Shown here piece after piece: positions 8,178 through 16,357 of a stretch of DNA of 28,427 nucleotides. The stretch covers positions 1 through 28,427 of the IMG/VR virus record IMGVR_UViG_3300021962_000497; one strand, given 5' to 3'. The DNA is from a virus. A program made the translations under genes and the position numbers. Position 1 is the first letter of the stretch. Each line of letters begins with the position of its first letter. Below the pieces are notes generated by a model, which saw only the letters and a program-made list of their open reading frames with translations, was not told the origin of the DNA and did no database searches.

Positions 8178-8467
8178 AATATGAAAAAGTAGATCCCGCA
8201 ACAGGAGCCGCAGGTCCTGGTTATAGCCGTGGTTCAAACAAATATAGTGGCAATCACCACACAAAAACAAACCCTGACGCACTAATCAACAAAGGTCAAG
8301 GTCCCAGAGGTGGTGGCACAGCAATGCCTTATTGTAGCGATATGATCAGTGGCAGCAAGAATCCACAAAAGCGTCAAGCAGTGGGTGATGGCAGCACAAA
8401 AGAAATGCCTAACCGTGGTAAAGAAAGTTTTAACTATGGTCGTGGTCCTTTGAAAGGCAACGCATAA
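8174..8467 (+). CDS. Small Gly/Asn/Lys-rich hypothetical protein
   Basis: 97 residues, basic, rich in Gly, Asn and Ser (GPGYSRGSNKYSG, GQGPRGGGTAMPYC), probably disordered. It starts at ATG 8174 behind AAGGA, overlapping the previous stop by 4 nt. The stop overlaps the next start (TAATG). Unrecognised; it belongs to a run of small proteins between the Dps and terminase genes and may be a minor virion or packaging factor. Confidence 0.6.
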   Translation: MKYEKVDPATGAAGPGYSRGSNKYSGNHHTKTNPDALINKGQGPRGGGTAMPYCSDMISGSKNPQKRQAVGDGSTKEMPNRGKESFNYGRGPLKGNA

Positions 8468-8796
8468 TGCCAGCATATCAAATAACTGGAACATTAGTTG
8501 AAGTTGCTGTAGATACTCCAACAACTTTGAGTTTTTCTACAACAACAACTAATCCTGCTGGCAACAGAGGTTTATCTTTTCTTAAAATAGATAACGAAGA
8601 TTTAACTACAGCATCAGCACTTACAATTAGTTTGACTGCTGAAGTATCAGCGTTAGATTATAATAATGCTACTTTAGTTGCTCCTGGCAGCACGGTATTC
8701 GTTCAAGTAGCCCCTGCTGGTTATGTTGGACCAGTTTATGTAAGAGTAAATGGTGGGACAGCACTATGGGTTCAACCAGTATCAATTGTAGGATAA
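8467..8796 (+). CDS. Small beta-rich protein, possible capsid decoration
   Basis: 109 residues dominated by Thr/Val/Ser-rich alternating segments (PTTLSFSTTTTNPAG, ALTISLTAEVSAL, GPVYVRVNGGTALWV), predicting a small beta-sandwich. No cysteines, signal peptide or catalytic motif. AAAGG precedes the start, which overlaps the previous stop. The fold type and location suggest a head decoration or head-fibre protein; this is inference from composition only. Confidence 0.6.
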   Translation: MPAYQITGTLVEVAVDTPTTLSFSTTTTNPAGNRGLSFLKIDNEDLTTASALTISLTAEVSALDYNNATLVAPGSTVFVQVAPAGYVGPVYVRVNGGTALWVQPVSIVG

Positions 8797-8807
8797 AGGA
8801 AAATAAA

Positions 8808-9086
8808 ATGACAAACCCACAAAGCAAACCAATCAATCAAAAGCGTGGTCCTCAAACAGGCAACGCAGGTAGTATGACTAAACGCAATGCGTTTATGGAT
8901 GCTAAATCTACTTCCAGCAGTGAAAAATCCACTTTAGCCAATATGGTGACAAGTGCTTTAGAAATGCGTGGTAGAGGACAAGCAGGCAAAACTAACCCAG
9001 CGTTAGAAGGCTTACACAGCAACACAGGTCCTAAAAAGAACCCAACTGCTGATGGTAGCAAACTACCCAGCAAATACAAAAAATAA
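8808..9086 (+). CDS. Small basic hypothetical protein
   Basis: 92 residues, Lys/Asn/Gly-rich and likely disordered at both ends, with one helix near residues 40-62 (LANMVTSALEMRGRG). The start at 8808 is set by AAAGGA eight bases upstream; an earlier in-frame ATG lies inside the previous gene. The C-terminus is basic (SKLPSKYKK). It is the last gene before a rho-independent terminator. Unrecognised. Confidence 0.6.
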   Translation: MTNPQSKPINQKRGPQTGNAGSMTKRNAFMDAKSTSSSEKSTLANMVTSALEMRGRGQAGKTNPALEGLHSNTGPKKNPTADGSKLPSKYKK

Positions 9087-9104
9087 TTTTGTAGAGTAAA
9101 TAAC

Positions 9105-9131
9105 AGAGCAGTCCAAGACTGCTCTTGTTTT
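9105..9131 (+). terminator. Rho-independent terminator
   Basis: AGAGCAGTC pairs perfectly with GACTGCTCT (9 bp, loop CAA), followed by a T-rich run (TGTTTTGT). It closes the small-gene block. A TAAATA at 9097 overlaps its left flank but is probably fortuitous. Confidence 0.8.
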
Positions 9132-9155
9132 GTATAGTTATGAAAGGAAAAAGAA

Positions 9156-9926
9156 ATGATAACAAGCAATACAGATAATCCTTGGGGCGACAAACCCCAA
9201 CAACCAGTAGTAGAAGAAACTACTAAAACAAAAAAACCAGTCGCACCTAAAGCAGTCAGCAACGCTGAATATGATTTAGAAGGTCTAATGACTGACTTTC
9301 CCACAGCCAAAGAACTTGAGCGTTTCGTATTTGACGAAACAGGCATCGTTCTCAATCTAAAAGGCAGAGCAAACAAACTAAAGTATCAGGTAGCAATGGA
9401 CGCATTAAATGGCGTTGAGATTGATCCTAAATTCACAGGTGAAAACAATCCTTATATTGACAAGGCAGAGATGATTCCTGAAGAACCTCTAAAAGAAGTT
9501 CCAGCCAGAGACGCATCATTGCCTGACCGTAGCCAAGTTCAAAATATATTCTATAGTCCTATTGTCCCACATCCAGATGCTGATGAACGAGCACAGGATA
9601 AAAAAGTCCATATGATGTTCCGCAAATACAAAAACGGAATGATTAGTTATGAGATTATGGGACCGCTTGAGCAACGACCACACGGAGAAAAGATTGACAA
9701 GTTTGGTAGAACACGCCCAGAGATTATTAAATGGGTAGATCCACGCACAGGCGAACAAGTTGTTGTCCGTGAAGATGGCACACTAACTCCACAGGGCAAA
9801 CGCTTGCGTGGTATGATGATGACATTCAAAGTCAATAAGTCAAACCAGTGGGAAGTTTGGGTAGATCGTGAATTTATCAGTCTTGATGATAGCGTCCGTA
9901 ATAATCCTTGGGACTTGACAAAATGA
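9156..9926 (+). CDS. Hypothetical 256-aa protein upstream of terminase
   Basis: 256 residues. A Pro/Lys/Thr-rich N-terminus (to about residue 38) is followed by a helical segment, FPTAKELERFVFDETGI, and a mixed alpha/beta C-terminal half with MMFRKYKNGMISYEIMG, WVDPRTGEQVVVREDG and FKVNKSNQWEVWVD. No family recognised. AAAGGA leads the ATG at 9156. The gene follows a terminator and runs into the terminase with overlapping starts and stops, so a packaging or head-assembly role is plausible but unproven. Confidence 0.6.
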   Translation: MITSNTDNPWGDKPQQPVVEETTKTKKPVAPKAVSNAEYDLEGLMTDFPTAKELERFVFDETGIVLNLKGRANKLKYQVAMDALNGVEIDPKFTGENNPYIDKAEMIPEEPLKEVPARDASLPDRSQVQNIFYSPIVPHPDADERAQDKKVHMMFRKYKNGMISYEIMGPLEQRPHGEKIDKFGRTRPEIIKWVDPRTGEQVVVREDGTLTPQGKRLRGMMMTFKVNKSNQWEVWVDREFISLDDSVRNNPWDLTK

Positions 9927-10219
9927 CAGCCAGAGAACACGAAATAAAGGCAGCACAAGAGGCTGCCAGATACAATGACACACTTATCTTACAAAAGGTA
10001 AATGCCAGTCATCGTATTGCTTTTGCTGACAAATATCCTAATCAGGTAGAGCATATACTTCGTTTGATTACTGAACGCTTACAACTGGGTTTAACTAAAT
10101 TGGAAAATACTGATTTACAAAACCCAGACACTTGGCTACTCAGTTGTGATGAAATACAAAGCCTTGCTGAAGCAATGTTTTATATCCATCAAGTTAGACA
10201 AGACTTAAAGGCAGAATAA
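9923..10219 (+). CDS. Hypothetical protein preceding terminase (alternative TerS candidate)
   Basis: 98 residues, almost entirely helical and charged (EHEIKAAQEAARYND, QVEHILRLITERLQLG, SLAEAMFYIHQVRQDL). I use ATG 9923, overlapping the previous stop by ATGA; a TTG at 9908 is also in frame. Its stop overlaps the terminase start (TAATG), indicating translational coupling. Small helical proteins directly before the large terminase are often the small subunit, but no DNA-binding motif is visible here. Confidence 0.55.
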   Translation: MTAREHEIKAAQEAARYNDTLILQKVNASHRIAFADKYPNQVEHILRLITERLQLGLTKLENTDLQNPDTWLLSCDEIQSLAEAMFYIHQVRQDLKAE

Positions 10220-11835
10220 TGTTAGGACAAGATGTATTGATGGCACGAGCCTTACGCTACAGCGTAGATAAACACGGGCTTGACATTGACGCACTTAAAA
10301 ATATACCAGATTCATTACAACTACAACTAATGGATCTGGCTATTACCGTCAGTGAAGATATGAAGTTTAATGGATTAAAATACTTTAGACCATTTGAACA
10401 TCAACTTAAATTCTTTGCTACTGGCAAACACGACAGACGAGGCATTCTTGCCGCAAACCGTATTGGTAAAACCGTATCAACTTGTTTTGAAACTGCTTGC
10501 CATCTTACTGGTAGATACCCTGAGTGGTGGTCTGGTCATAGATTTACAAGTCCAATAACTTGTATGGTTGCTGGTGAAGGTTGGTCGCAGGTAGCATTGG
10601 TGCTACAAAATGAATTGTTAGGAACGCAGGATGTTAAAATTACTGAAAACTTGGGAACTGGTGCTATTCCTCGTGATTGTATCATTGCTGATACTATGCG
10701 AAATGACGGTGCCAATTGTATCGGTGTCGAGATTCGTCACACTTCTGGGGCTAATAGTTATTTGTTATTCGCAAATTATACTCAGGAGGTTCGTCAATTA
10801 CAAGGTTTCAAACTCAATCTGGCAGTATTCGATGAGCAACCGCCTGATGATTTCTTTAGTGAGATTGTCACTCGAACAGCAACTACGCAAGGTAAAATCC
10901 TTTGCTCTTTTACGCCACTTAAAGGACTAAACGGTCTTGTAAGTAAGTTTTGGAACAAAGAAGAAGGCTACAACTATATCCGTGTGTCGTGGGACGATGT
11001 GCCTGAATACGATCCTTGGGGTCAGCCATTTTTGTTAAAAGAAACACGCAGACAACTTGAACGAGATTATCTACCACACGAACGAGAAGCCCGTATCGCA
11101 GGTAAGCCTGTTATGGGTAAAGGTGCTGTATTCCAGTTGTCAGATTGGACAGCAGTGACTTACAAAACTGGTGAAATAGATTTTAATAGGATGCCAAACA
11201 TACAACGAGTTATTGCTCTTGACTTGGGTTTAGTCAATGACAAGACGGTAATCAGTTTAATGTATTGGGAACCAAACGAGAAAACAGCATACTTACACCG
11301 ACAGATTGTTATACAGGGTGTAGAAGAAGCCGTGCCTACTCAATATGTCAATCACTTGTTGCGTCCTGAAGTATTTGGCACACCTATCGTATTGCCAGCA
11401 GACGCAAGCACACAAGGCAGATATACAATGAGTAGCAGTAGCATTCGTGAGTTGTTTGAAGAATATGGATTGAATGTCTATGAAAAGGCTATTATGAATC
11501 CGCCAGATCAATATGGCAAACAAACTAATCACAAAAGTTATGGTATCAACCAGATGCGACAAATGTTTGAGATGGGCACTTTATATGTCAATGAGAATTG
11601 CTCACACTTTTTAACTGAAGCACAAAACTACTTTGTTGATGAAAAAGGTAGATTCAGTGATCCAGATGATTGTATAGATAGTTGTCGTTATGCTTTAATA
11701 GCAGTATTACAAGGTATCGCAGAACCTTGGGATGGTAGAACTCCACAACAGAGATTTGCCGCACAACGTGAAAGATATGTTAAATATGATGATAGTCAAA
11801 AGCCAAGTTGGAAGAAAACATACTCGGCACAATAA
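10219..11835 (+). CDS. terL: Terminase large subunit
   Basis: 538 residues, normal for the family. The ATPase that pumps DNA through the portal and the nuclease that cuts concatemers are both recognisable. Walker A is AANRIGKT (residues 78-85), followed by HLTGRYPEWWSGHRF, typical of this clade. Walker B with catalytic Glu is AVFDEQ (D205, E206), and the coupling segment is FTPLKG. Nuclease-domain acidic residues are seen in ALDLG (D335), LPADAS (D395) and in a C-terminal Asp cluster, DPDDCID (481-487). The start is AAAGG-led and overlaps the preceding stop. Unusually, the next four genes before the portal are not typical head genes. Confidence 0.95.
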   Translation: MLGQDVLMARALRYSVDKHGLDIDALKNIPDSLQLQLMDLAITVSEDMKFNGLKYFRPFEHQLKFFATGKHDRRGILAANRIGKTVSTCFETACHLTGRYPEWWSGHRFTSPITCMVAGEGWSQVALVLQNELLGTQDVKITENLGTGAIPRDCIIADTMRNDGANCIGVEIRHTSGANSYLLFANYTQEVRQLQGFKLNLAVFDEQPPDDFFSEIVTRTATTQGKILCSFTPLKGLNGLVSKFWNKEEGYNYIRVSWDDVPEYDPWGQPFLLKETRRQLERDYLPHEREARIAGKPVMGKGAVFQLSDWTAVTYKTGEIDFNRMPNIQRVIALDLGLVNDKTVISLMYWEPNEKTAYLHRQIVIQGVEEAVPTQYVNHLLRPEVFGTPIVLPADASTQGRYTMSSSSIRELFEEYGLNVYEKAIMNPPDQYGKQTNHKSYGINQMRQMFEMGTLYVNENCSHFLTEAQNYFVDEKGRFSDPDDCIDSCRYALIAVLQGIAEPWDGRTPQQRFAAQRERYVKYDDSQKPSWKKTYSAQ

Positions 11836-11844
11836 GGAATTGAA

Positions 11845-12804
11845 ATGAAGATTTTTATTAGTATAGCAAGTTATAGGGACCCATTATTAGCAACAACCGT
11901 TAAAAGTGCTTATGATAACGCACACAACAAAGATAGTTTAGTATTTGGTATAGTAGATCAAAGTTATGGAATGGAAACATTTGATCCTGGTTATTTTGAG
12001 TTTAATAAACAAATTAGATATGTTAGGATAGAACCACATTTAGCCCGTGGTGCTTGTTGGGCAAGACACCTTGTTCAAACATTATACAACGAAGAAACTT
12101 ACTATTTTCAAATAGATAGCCACACTATATTTGACAAGGACTGGGATTTATATTTTATCAATCAATATAGACATTTGGAACAATATCACGCTAATCCTGT
12201 GATTACAAGTTATCCATATCCGTTTGACATTGTAGATGGAGATTTAACTAATCTCAAAAAAGGACAAACAAGTAAAGATTGTATGTTGTTGATAGTCAAT
12301 GAAGAACACACATTTAAGAATGCCCAAGAACAACACGCAAGTATTCGTGGCACTTACTTAAAGAAAGAAGAACCCTGTCACGGATTTTTAGTAGCAGGCG
12401 GTTGTTTATTTGGTCCAGGTCATTTGGTAGAACGAGTGCCATATGATCCACATATATACTTTAGTGGTGAAGAATGCTCATACGCACTACGCTTATGGAC
12501 ACACGGCTATAATATATTCCATCCTTGTAATATGCCAGTGTATCATCAGTATGTTGGTAAGTATAGAAACAAGGCTTGGTCAGATAAAATGATAGAACCA
12601 CACGCACAAACTAAATGGCACGAATACAGCAATGCTGGTAAAAACCGTAGTTGGCGAGTGACAACTGGTAAAGAACTTGGTGTTTATGGATTAGGCACGA
12701 AAAGAACATTAAAGCAGTATATAGATTTTTGTGGATTAGATTACATCAACCAAAAATATACAGATAAAAAAGTAGCAGAATTAAATTACAAGGACCCAAT
12801 ATGA
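11845..12804 (+). CDS. GlcNAc-type glycosyltransferase
   Basis: 319 residues resembling the GlcNAc family (PF11397 type), whose eukaryotic members attach N-acetylglucosamine to hydroxyproline of Skp1. Matching features are the N-terminal strand MKIFISIASYRDP (1-13), GACWARHLVQTLYNEE (69-84), the DXD-equivalent metal/UDP-sugar motif QIDSHTIFDKDWD with D91-S92-H93, the SYPYPFD loop (122-128), GGCLFGPG (185-192), and FSGEE (206-210) followed by HGYNIFHP and YHQY. No signal peptide or membrane segment, so it is probably cytoplasmic. It is led by AAGGA and overlaps the next gene by ATGA. The acceptor is unknown: a virion protein such as the Thr/Pro-rich one, or a host glycan, are both possible. 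Confidence 0.8.
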   Translation: MKIFISIASYRDPLLATTVKSAYDNAHNKDSLVFGIVDQSYGMETFDPGYFEFNKQIRYVRIEPHLARGACWARHLVQTLYNEETYYFQIDSHTIFDKDWDLYFINQYRHLEQYHANPVITSYPYPFDIVDGDLTNLKKGQTSKDCMLLIVNEEHTFKNAQEQHASIRGTYLKKEEPCHGFLVAGGCLFGPGHLVERVPYDPHIYFSGEECSYALRLWTHGYNIFHPCNMPVYHQYVGKYRNKAWSDKMIEPHAQTKWHEYSNAGKNRSWRVTTGKELGVYGLGTKRTLKQYIDFCGLDYINQKYTDKKVAELNYKDPI

Positions 12805-13343
12805 AATACACACGAGGAAATGTCAGCACAGACAGAGAGTTTGTGCGTCCAACTATACCAGCCATTGTTGCTTGGTTTGACGATATAAAGTTAGAAGCAG
12901 AACGCAGTGGTTATAAGGCACATTTAACTGGCAGAAGTTTAACAGACATCAATAATACTATGGATGTTGATGTTGTATTTACAGGCAAGTTTAACATAGA
13001 TACTATTGAGAATTTATTGATCTCAAGTGTAGTCGCAGGCTTTAGACATAAATTAGTTATAGATGCTCGTTGGCAAGACAATATTGAAACAGCAGAATTT
13101 AAGGATGGTAAGATAACAATATTGCCTACCGAGTTTGTGTTCTTAAACTATCACGAACACGACAACGGACAGGGACGCAGAGTTATCAACGACTATAGAT
13201 TAAATCCTGCTTTTAAGGTCATCAACGACAACTTGGTTAGTAGCACATACCAAAAGGTCAGTAAAAAACTTAAACCGCATTTAGAACAATATATAATGAG
13301 GCACGGCAAACTTGCCTATTTACCTTTAGGAGCAACAGAATGA
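12801..13343 (+). CDS. Nucleotidyltransferase-like protein
   Basis: 180 residues. HLTGRSLTDINNTMDVDVVFTG (residues 41-62) followed about 20 residues later by LVIDARWQD (75-83) resembles the G-S...DxD...D core of minimal nucleotidyltransferases, although the canonical GS pair reads GRS here. The rest is alpha/beta with a basic C-terminal helix. The substrate is unknown. It overlaps both neighbours by ATGA (12801 and 13340) and so is co-translated with the glycosyltransferase. A role in making or transferring an activated sugar is attractive but is inference from the pairing only. Confidence 0.5.
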   Translation: MKYTRGNVSTDREFVRPTIPAIVAWFDDIKLEAERSGYKAHLTGRSLTDINNTMDVDVVFTGKFNIDTIENLLISSVVAGFRHKLVIDARWQDNIETAEFKDGKITILPTEFVFLNYHEHDNGQGRRVINDYRLNPAFKVINDNLVSSTYQKVSKKLKPHLEQYIMRHGKLAYLPLGATE

Positions 13344-13579
13344 AACTACCAGTGACACCACACCCAGGTCAAACGCCTGCGGCAAATATTACAAACAGAG
13401 ATGATTACAAGTTAGACTTGTCATTACGCAAGTTTAGTGAAGAACAATATGTATTGAAGATTAAAAAGTTTGTGCCAGAATTAGGCTGGCGTGAATTCTT
13501 TTTTATGGTAAGTCCAGAAGAACTGGATAGAATACGCACAGCATTAGATTTAGGAGAAGCATATGGGAAAAGGAAGTAA
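13340..13579 (+). CDS. Small hypothetical protein
   Basis: 79 residues: a polar N-terminus, then alternating hydrophobic strands (YKLDLSLRKF, YVLKIKKFV) and a C-terminal helix SPEELDRIRTALDLGEAY. Unrecognised. The start follows AGGAG and overlaps the upstream stop by ATGA. It overlaps the next small gene by 17 nt, in which its coding sequence supplies the ribosome-binding site (TAGGAGA). Confidence 0.65.
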   Translation: MKLPVTPHPGQTPAANITNRDDYKLDLSLRKFSEEQYVLKIKKFVPELGWREFFFMVSPEELDRIRTALDLGEAYGKRK

Positions 13580-13694
13580 TCGCAGACGCGAAGATGTAAA
13601 GAAAATTAGAGACAATTGGGACGCAATATTTGGGAAAAAAGATCCCAAGGAAGAAAAAACGAATAACCAACAGCCTAAAGAAAACGCTAAATAA
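13563..13694 (+). CDS. Very small basic protein (43 aa)
   Basis: A 43-residue gene beginning MGKGSNRRREDVKKI and continuing DNWDAIFGKKDPKEE, behind TAGGAGA at six bases. MGKGSNRR...NWDxIFGKK is a pattern I recall from many phage genomes as a small hypothetical protein, which supports its reality despite the length. Highly charged, possibly nucleic-acid or head associated. Its final AAA TAA is embedded in the portal gene's promoter-like element. Confidence 0.65.
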   Translation: MGKGSNRRREDVKKIRDNWDAIFGKKDPKEEKTNNQQPKENAK

Positions 13695-13699
13695 TACAA
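13688..13699 (+). promoter_or_regulatory. T4-late-like promoter element (portal, leadered)
   Basis: TAAATAATACAATA, the same 14-mer as at 840, followed by a leader of about 24 nt with TAAAGG and then the portal ATG at 13723. Confidence 0.55.
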
Positions 13700-13722
13700 T
13701 AAACTAAAGGTAATTACCCAAT

Positions 13723-15984
13723 ATGTTAGACATAAAAAACACCGTTCTTGAAGACATCAATAAGAACAGAAAGCAAAACGCCAACTTTGTGCGTTTGAAG
13801 AACTTATTAGATGTCAAGATGGCGGCATACTTACGTTATTTGGCTACTAAAAATGCTGTAAATAGAAGTGCCGACTATCACTATCTATGCTTGGCTGTGA
13901 CTAATTCTACAGCACCAGTAAATGGCATTGACTATATTCACCCAACCGTAAAACCAGTTGTAGATTATGCTACAGCAGTTATCGCTAAAGGTTTAATGCC
14001 TGGTGGTGAAATAAACTTTGAGTTTGTAGCCGACGGAGAAGATGACGAAATAGCCGCAAGACAAGCCACTGATATGGTCAGCAAAGTTGTCAATCAAATG
14101 AATGATCCGCACTTTATTTTAGAGCGTTGGATTATGGATGCTAACTTACACAAAAACGGTATGATGATGATCAAGCCTGTTAGAGAGCAGATTGTTAGAT
14201 ATGTTGAAACACAGGGAACTAATGACCAATTACGAGCATTTGAGCAACAAGCCGCTGAAAGTGGTTTGACAGCATTACGCCAAAGCAAACGCCAAGTCAG
14301 TATTGATATGGAAAAGGCTATGGCAGAAATCCAACAAAATCTTGGACCTGAACGAGCACAAATGGGTAAAGACCATTTAGAAAGTGCCTTGGCTGGTTTT
14401 GCCGAAGGCGAAGATTTGATGGTAGAAGAAGATTTACAAAACATCAACATTGATGCTGAGAAATCAGTATTAGATGATGCTGTGGCAAGAAACACAATAT
14501 ACAAAGCCAAGTATAAACTAACTGGTTATAGTATCAACATCAAGTTTCACCCAATCGCACAACACTATTGGTTATGTGACCCAACGGTGCCCGAGATTAA
14601 AGATCAACCATTCTGCGGGTATTATGACCCAATGACCATACAGGAAGCAATGGAGTTATATCCTGATATTGATTTAGAATTATTCCGCACTCACGCTGAA
14701 TACAACCAAAGTGGTGCTTACCAAGCAGGTAGCGTATTAAACAACTTGGCTATTCACGCACGTGATAGTGTGCCTGTTATGGGCTTGCCAGTTAGCAGTA
14801 GTTCCGCACAAGACCAAGACAGCCGTATTGTTAGTATTGTCACTGCTTGGAACAGATTTGACATTGACGGTGATGGTGAGTTAGAACTTATTGAGATTAT
14901 ATACTCAGGTAGTTATATTATCAGTGCCAGAGAAGTTGAGTTTATTCCTGTGGCTAATATGTGTCCTCGTCCATTGCCAGGAAACTTCTATGGTATGAGT
15001 GTAGCAGAATCAGTTGTTCCAGCACAAGAATATAATACATCAGCAGCCAGAGCAGAGATTCAGTTAGGCTTACTAACTGCTACTCCACGATTAGGTGTTA
15101 AACCTGATAGACTTGACTTTGAAATGCTACAAGATGGCGAATCAGCAATCTTTATTTTAGATTCAAAGTTTGATCCAACTAAAGATGTCTATCAAATCCC
15201 ACCACCAAGTGGTAATCTTCAGTTCTTGGAAACTGCTATGGAACGTATTGCCAAAGATACAATGGCATTAGTTGGTATGACACAGCCTACAGATGTGTTC
15301 AACCCAGAAGTTATGGCACCAGGTAATAGTGGTATTAAACTACAGATGGCACTTACACCTAACCAGATTATTCAGGACAACATTGTCCGTAATAGTGCTG
15401 AAGGTTTGAAAGAAGCATTATGGTTGGTTTGGAGAACACTAATACAATATGGCGATGACTATGGTGTTAAAAAGTTAGCATCAACATTCCACCCTGACAA
15501 GAAACCAGAATTCCTTGACTATCAGGCTTGGGACGATATGAACTTCTGCGAACGCAAACAGATTCACACTGAACTTGCTTTAGGTATGATGAGTGAAGAA
15601 AACGCATTAGGCAGATTACAGATTATTCAAAAATGTCAGGCAGATTTATATGCTACAACACAGCAAATGGTCAGCAGTGGCACTCTAACTCCAGAAGTGT
15701 ATAAAAAGGTCAAGAAGCCTTTTGCTGACACTCTTTATGTTTTAGGTGTTAAAGACTGCGATACTTATTTGCCAAGTGACGAAGAAGTCCAAGCAATGAT
15801 TAAAGCAGGTGCTGAAGCAATGAAGAACAAAGAACCAAGCCCAGAAGATAAGAAACGCTTGTCAAGTGCGGCATTGGATGATATGAAGACACAACAGATC
15901 AAAGCCGAGATGGAAGGCACTGACGCTGAATCGCAGTTAGATTTAATGGCATTGGCACAAGGAACTCCAAAAGTATATAGTTAA
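13723..15984 (+). CDS. Portal protein (P22/SU10-like)
   Basis: 753 residues, the length expected of large podovirus portals that form the dodecameric DNA channel at one head vertex. The signature wing/clip region lies around residues 365-455: IVSIVTAWNRFDIDGDGELELIEI, EVEFIPVANMCPRPLPGNFYGMSV, then AESVVPAQEYNTSAARAEIQLG and TPRLGVKP. An extended acidic insert (about 155-255) separates the N-terminal lobe, and the C-terminus is helical and charged (EDKKRLSSAALDDMKTQQIKAEMEG). It has its own promoter-like element and leader, restarting transcription after the glycosyltransferase cassette. Confidence 0.93.
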   Translation: MLDIKNTVLEDINKNRKQNANFVRLKNLLDVKMAAYLRYLATKNAVNRSADYHYLCLAVTNSTAPVNGIDYIHPTVKPVVDYATAVIAKGLMPGGEINFEFVADGEDDEIAARQATDMVSKVVNQMNDPHFILERWIMDANLHKNGMMMIKPVREQIVRYVETQGTNDQLRAFEQQAAESGLTALRQSKRQVSIDMEKAMAEIQQNLGPERAQMGKDHLESALAGFAEGEDLMVEEDLQNINIDAEKSVLDDAVARNTIYKAKYKLTGYSINIKFHPIAQHYWLCDPTVPEIKDQPFCGYYDPMTIQEAMELYPDIDLELFRTHAEYNQSGAYQAGSVLNNLAIHARDSVPVMGLPVSSSSAQDQDSRIVSIVTAWNRFDIDGDGELELIEIIYSGSYIISAREVEFIPVANMCPRPLPGNFYGMSVAESVVPAQEYNTSAARAEIQLGLLTATPRLGVKPDRLDFEMLQDGESAIFILDSKFDPTKDVYQIPPPSGNLQFLETAMERIAKDTMALVGMTQPTDVFNPEVMAPGNSGIKLQMALTPNQIIQDNIVRNSAEGLKEALWLVWRTLIQYGDDYGVKKLASTFHPDKKPEFLDYQAWDDMNFCERKQIHTELALGMMSEENALGRLQIIQKCQADLYATTQQMVSSGTLTPEVYKKVKKPFADTLYVLGVKDCDTYLPSDEEVQAMIKAGAEAMKNKEPSPEDKKRLSSAALDDMKTQQIKAEMEGTDAESQLDLMALAQGTPKVYS

Positions 15985-15990
15985 ACAACA

Positions 15991-16002
15991 TAAATAATAT
16001 TA
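15991..16002 (+). promoter_or_regulatory. T4-late-like promoter with leaderless start
   Basis: TAAATAATATT abuts the ATG at 16002. There is no Shine-Dalgarno. A 6-bp hairpin (GGAGTT/AACTCC, loop TTAT) occurs at 16022-16037, near the 5' end of the predicted mRNA. Confidence 0.6.
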
Positions 16003-16346
16003 TGATAAACGATACCACGGTGGAGTTTTATAACTCCAAATTGAATTTAGATTTGACAAGTTTTAAGAACCTTACTCCAGCCCAAAAAGACAGGATAAGG
16101 CATTATGGGACACAGGCTGAAAACTTATTGACAAATAAGGATTTGGCTATGTTCATACACCATTTTAAGTTTGAAGTGACAGACCAGTTAGCAGATATGC
16201 GTGGTCACACTCCAGCAGATGATACTCAACGAGTTGCGTTATGTAATCAACTTGTAGGTATTGATAGTTTTGTAAGTAGCCTCAAAAGGGCTGCCTACTT
16301 AAAAAACCGTATCGTAAGCACTAATGAAGTGCCCGATACTGAATAA
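16002..16346 (+). CDS. Small helical protein between portal and scaffold
   Basis: 114 residues, helical and charged, with LTPAQKDRIRHYGTQAENLL and HFKFEVTDQLADM. Unrecognised. Proteins of this size between portal and scaffold may be assembly factors, but no motif identifies a role. It is predicted to be expressed from a leaderless transcript, and the following scaffold-like gene is 11 nt downstream with its own AAAGGA. Confidence 0.65.
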   Translation: MINDTTVEFYNSKLNLDLTSFKNLTPAQKDRIRHYGTQAENLLTNKDLAMFIHHFKFEVTDQLADMRGHTPADDTQRVALCNQLVGIDSFVSSLKRAAYLKNRIVSTNEVPDTE

Positions 16347-16357
16347 AGGAAATAGAA

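Noticed and set aside
9097-9102. TAAATA between the 8808 and 9156 genes
   Set aside because: The predicted start would fall inside the terminator stem, the extension does not match, and the downstream gene has a normal AAAGGA far from it.
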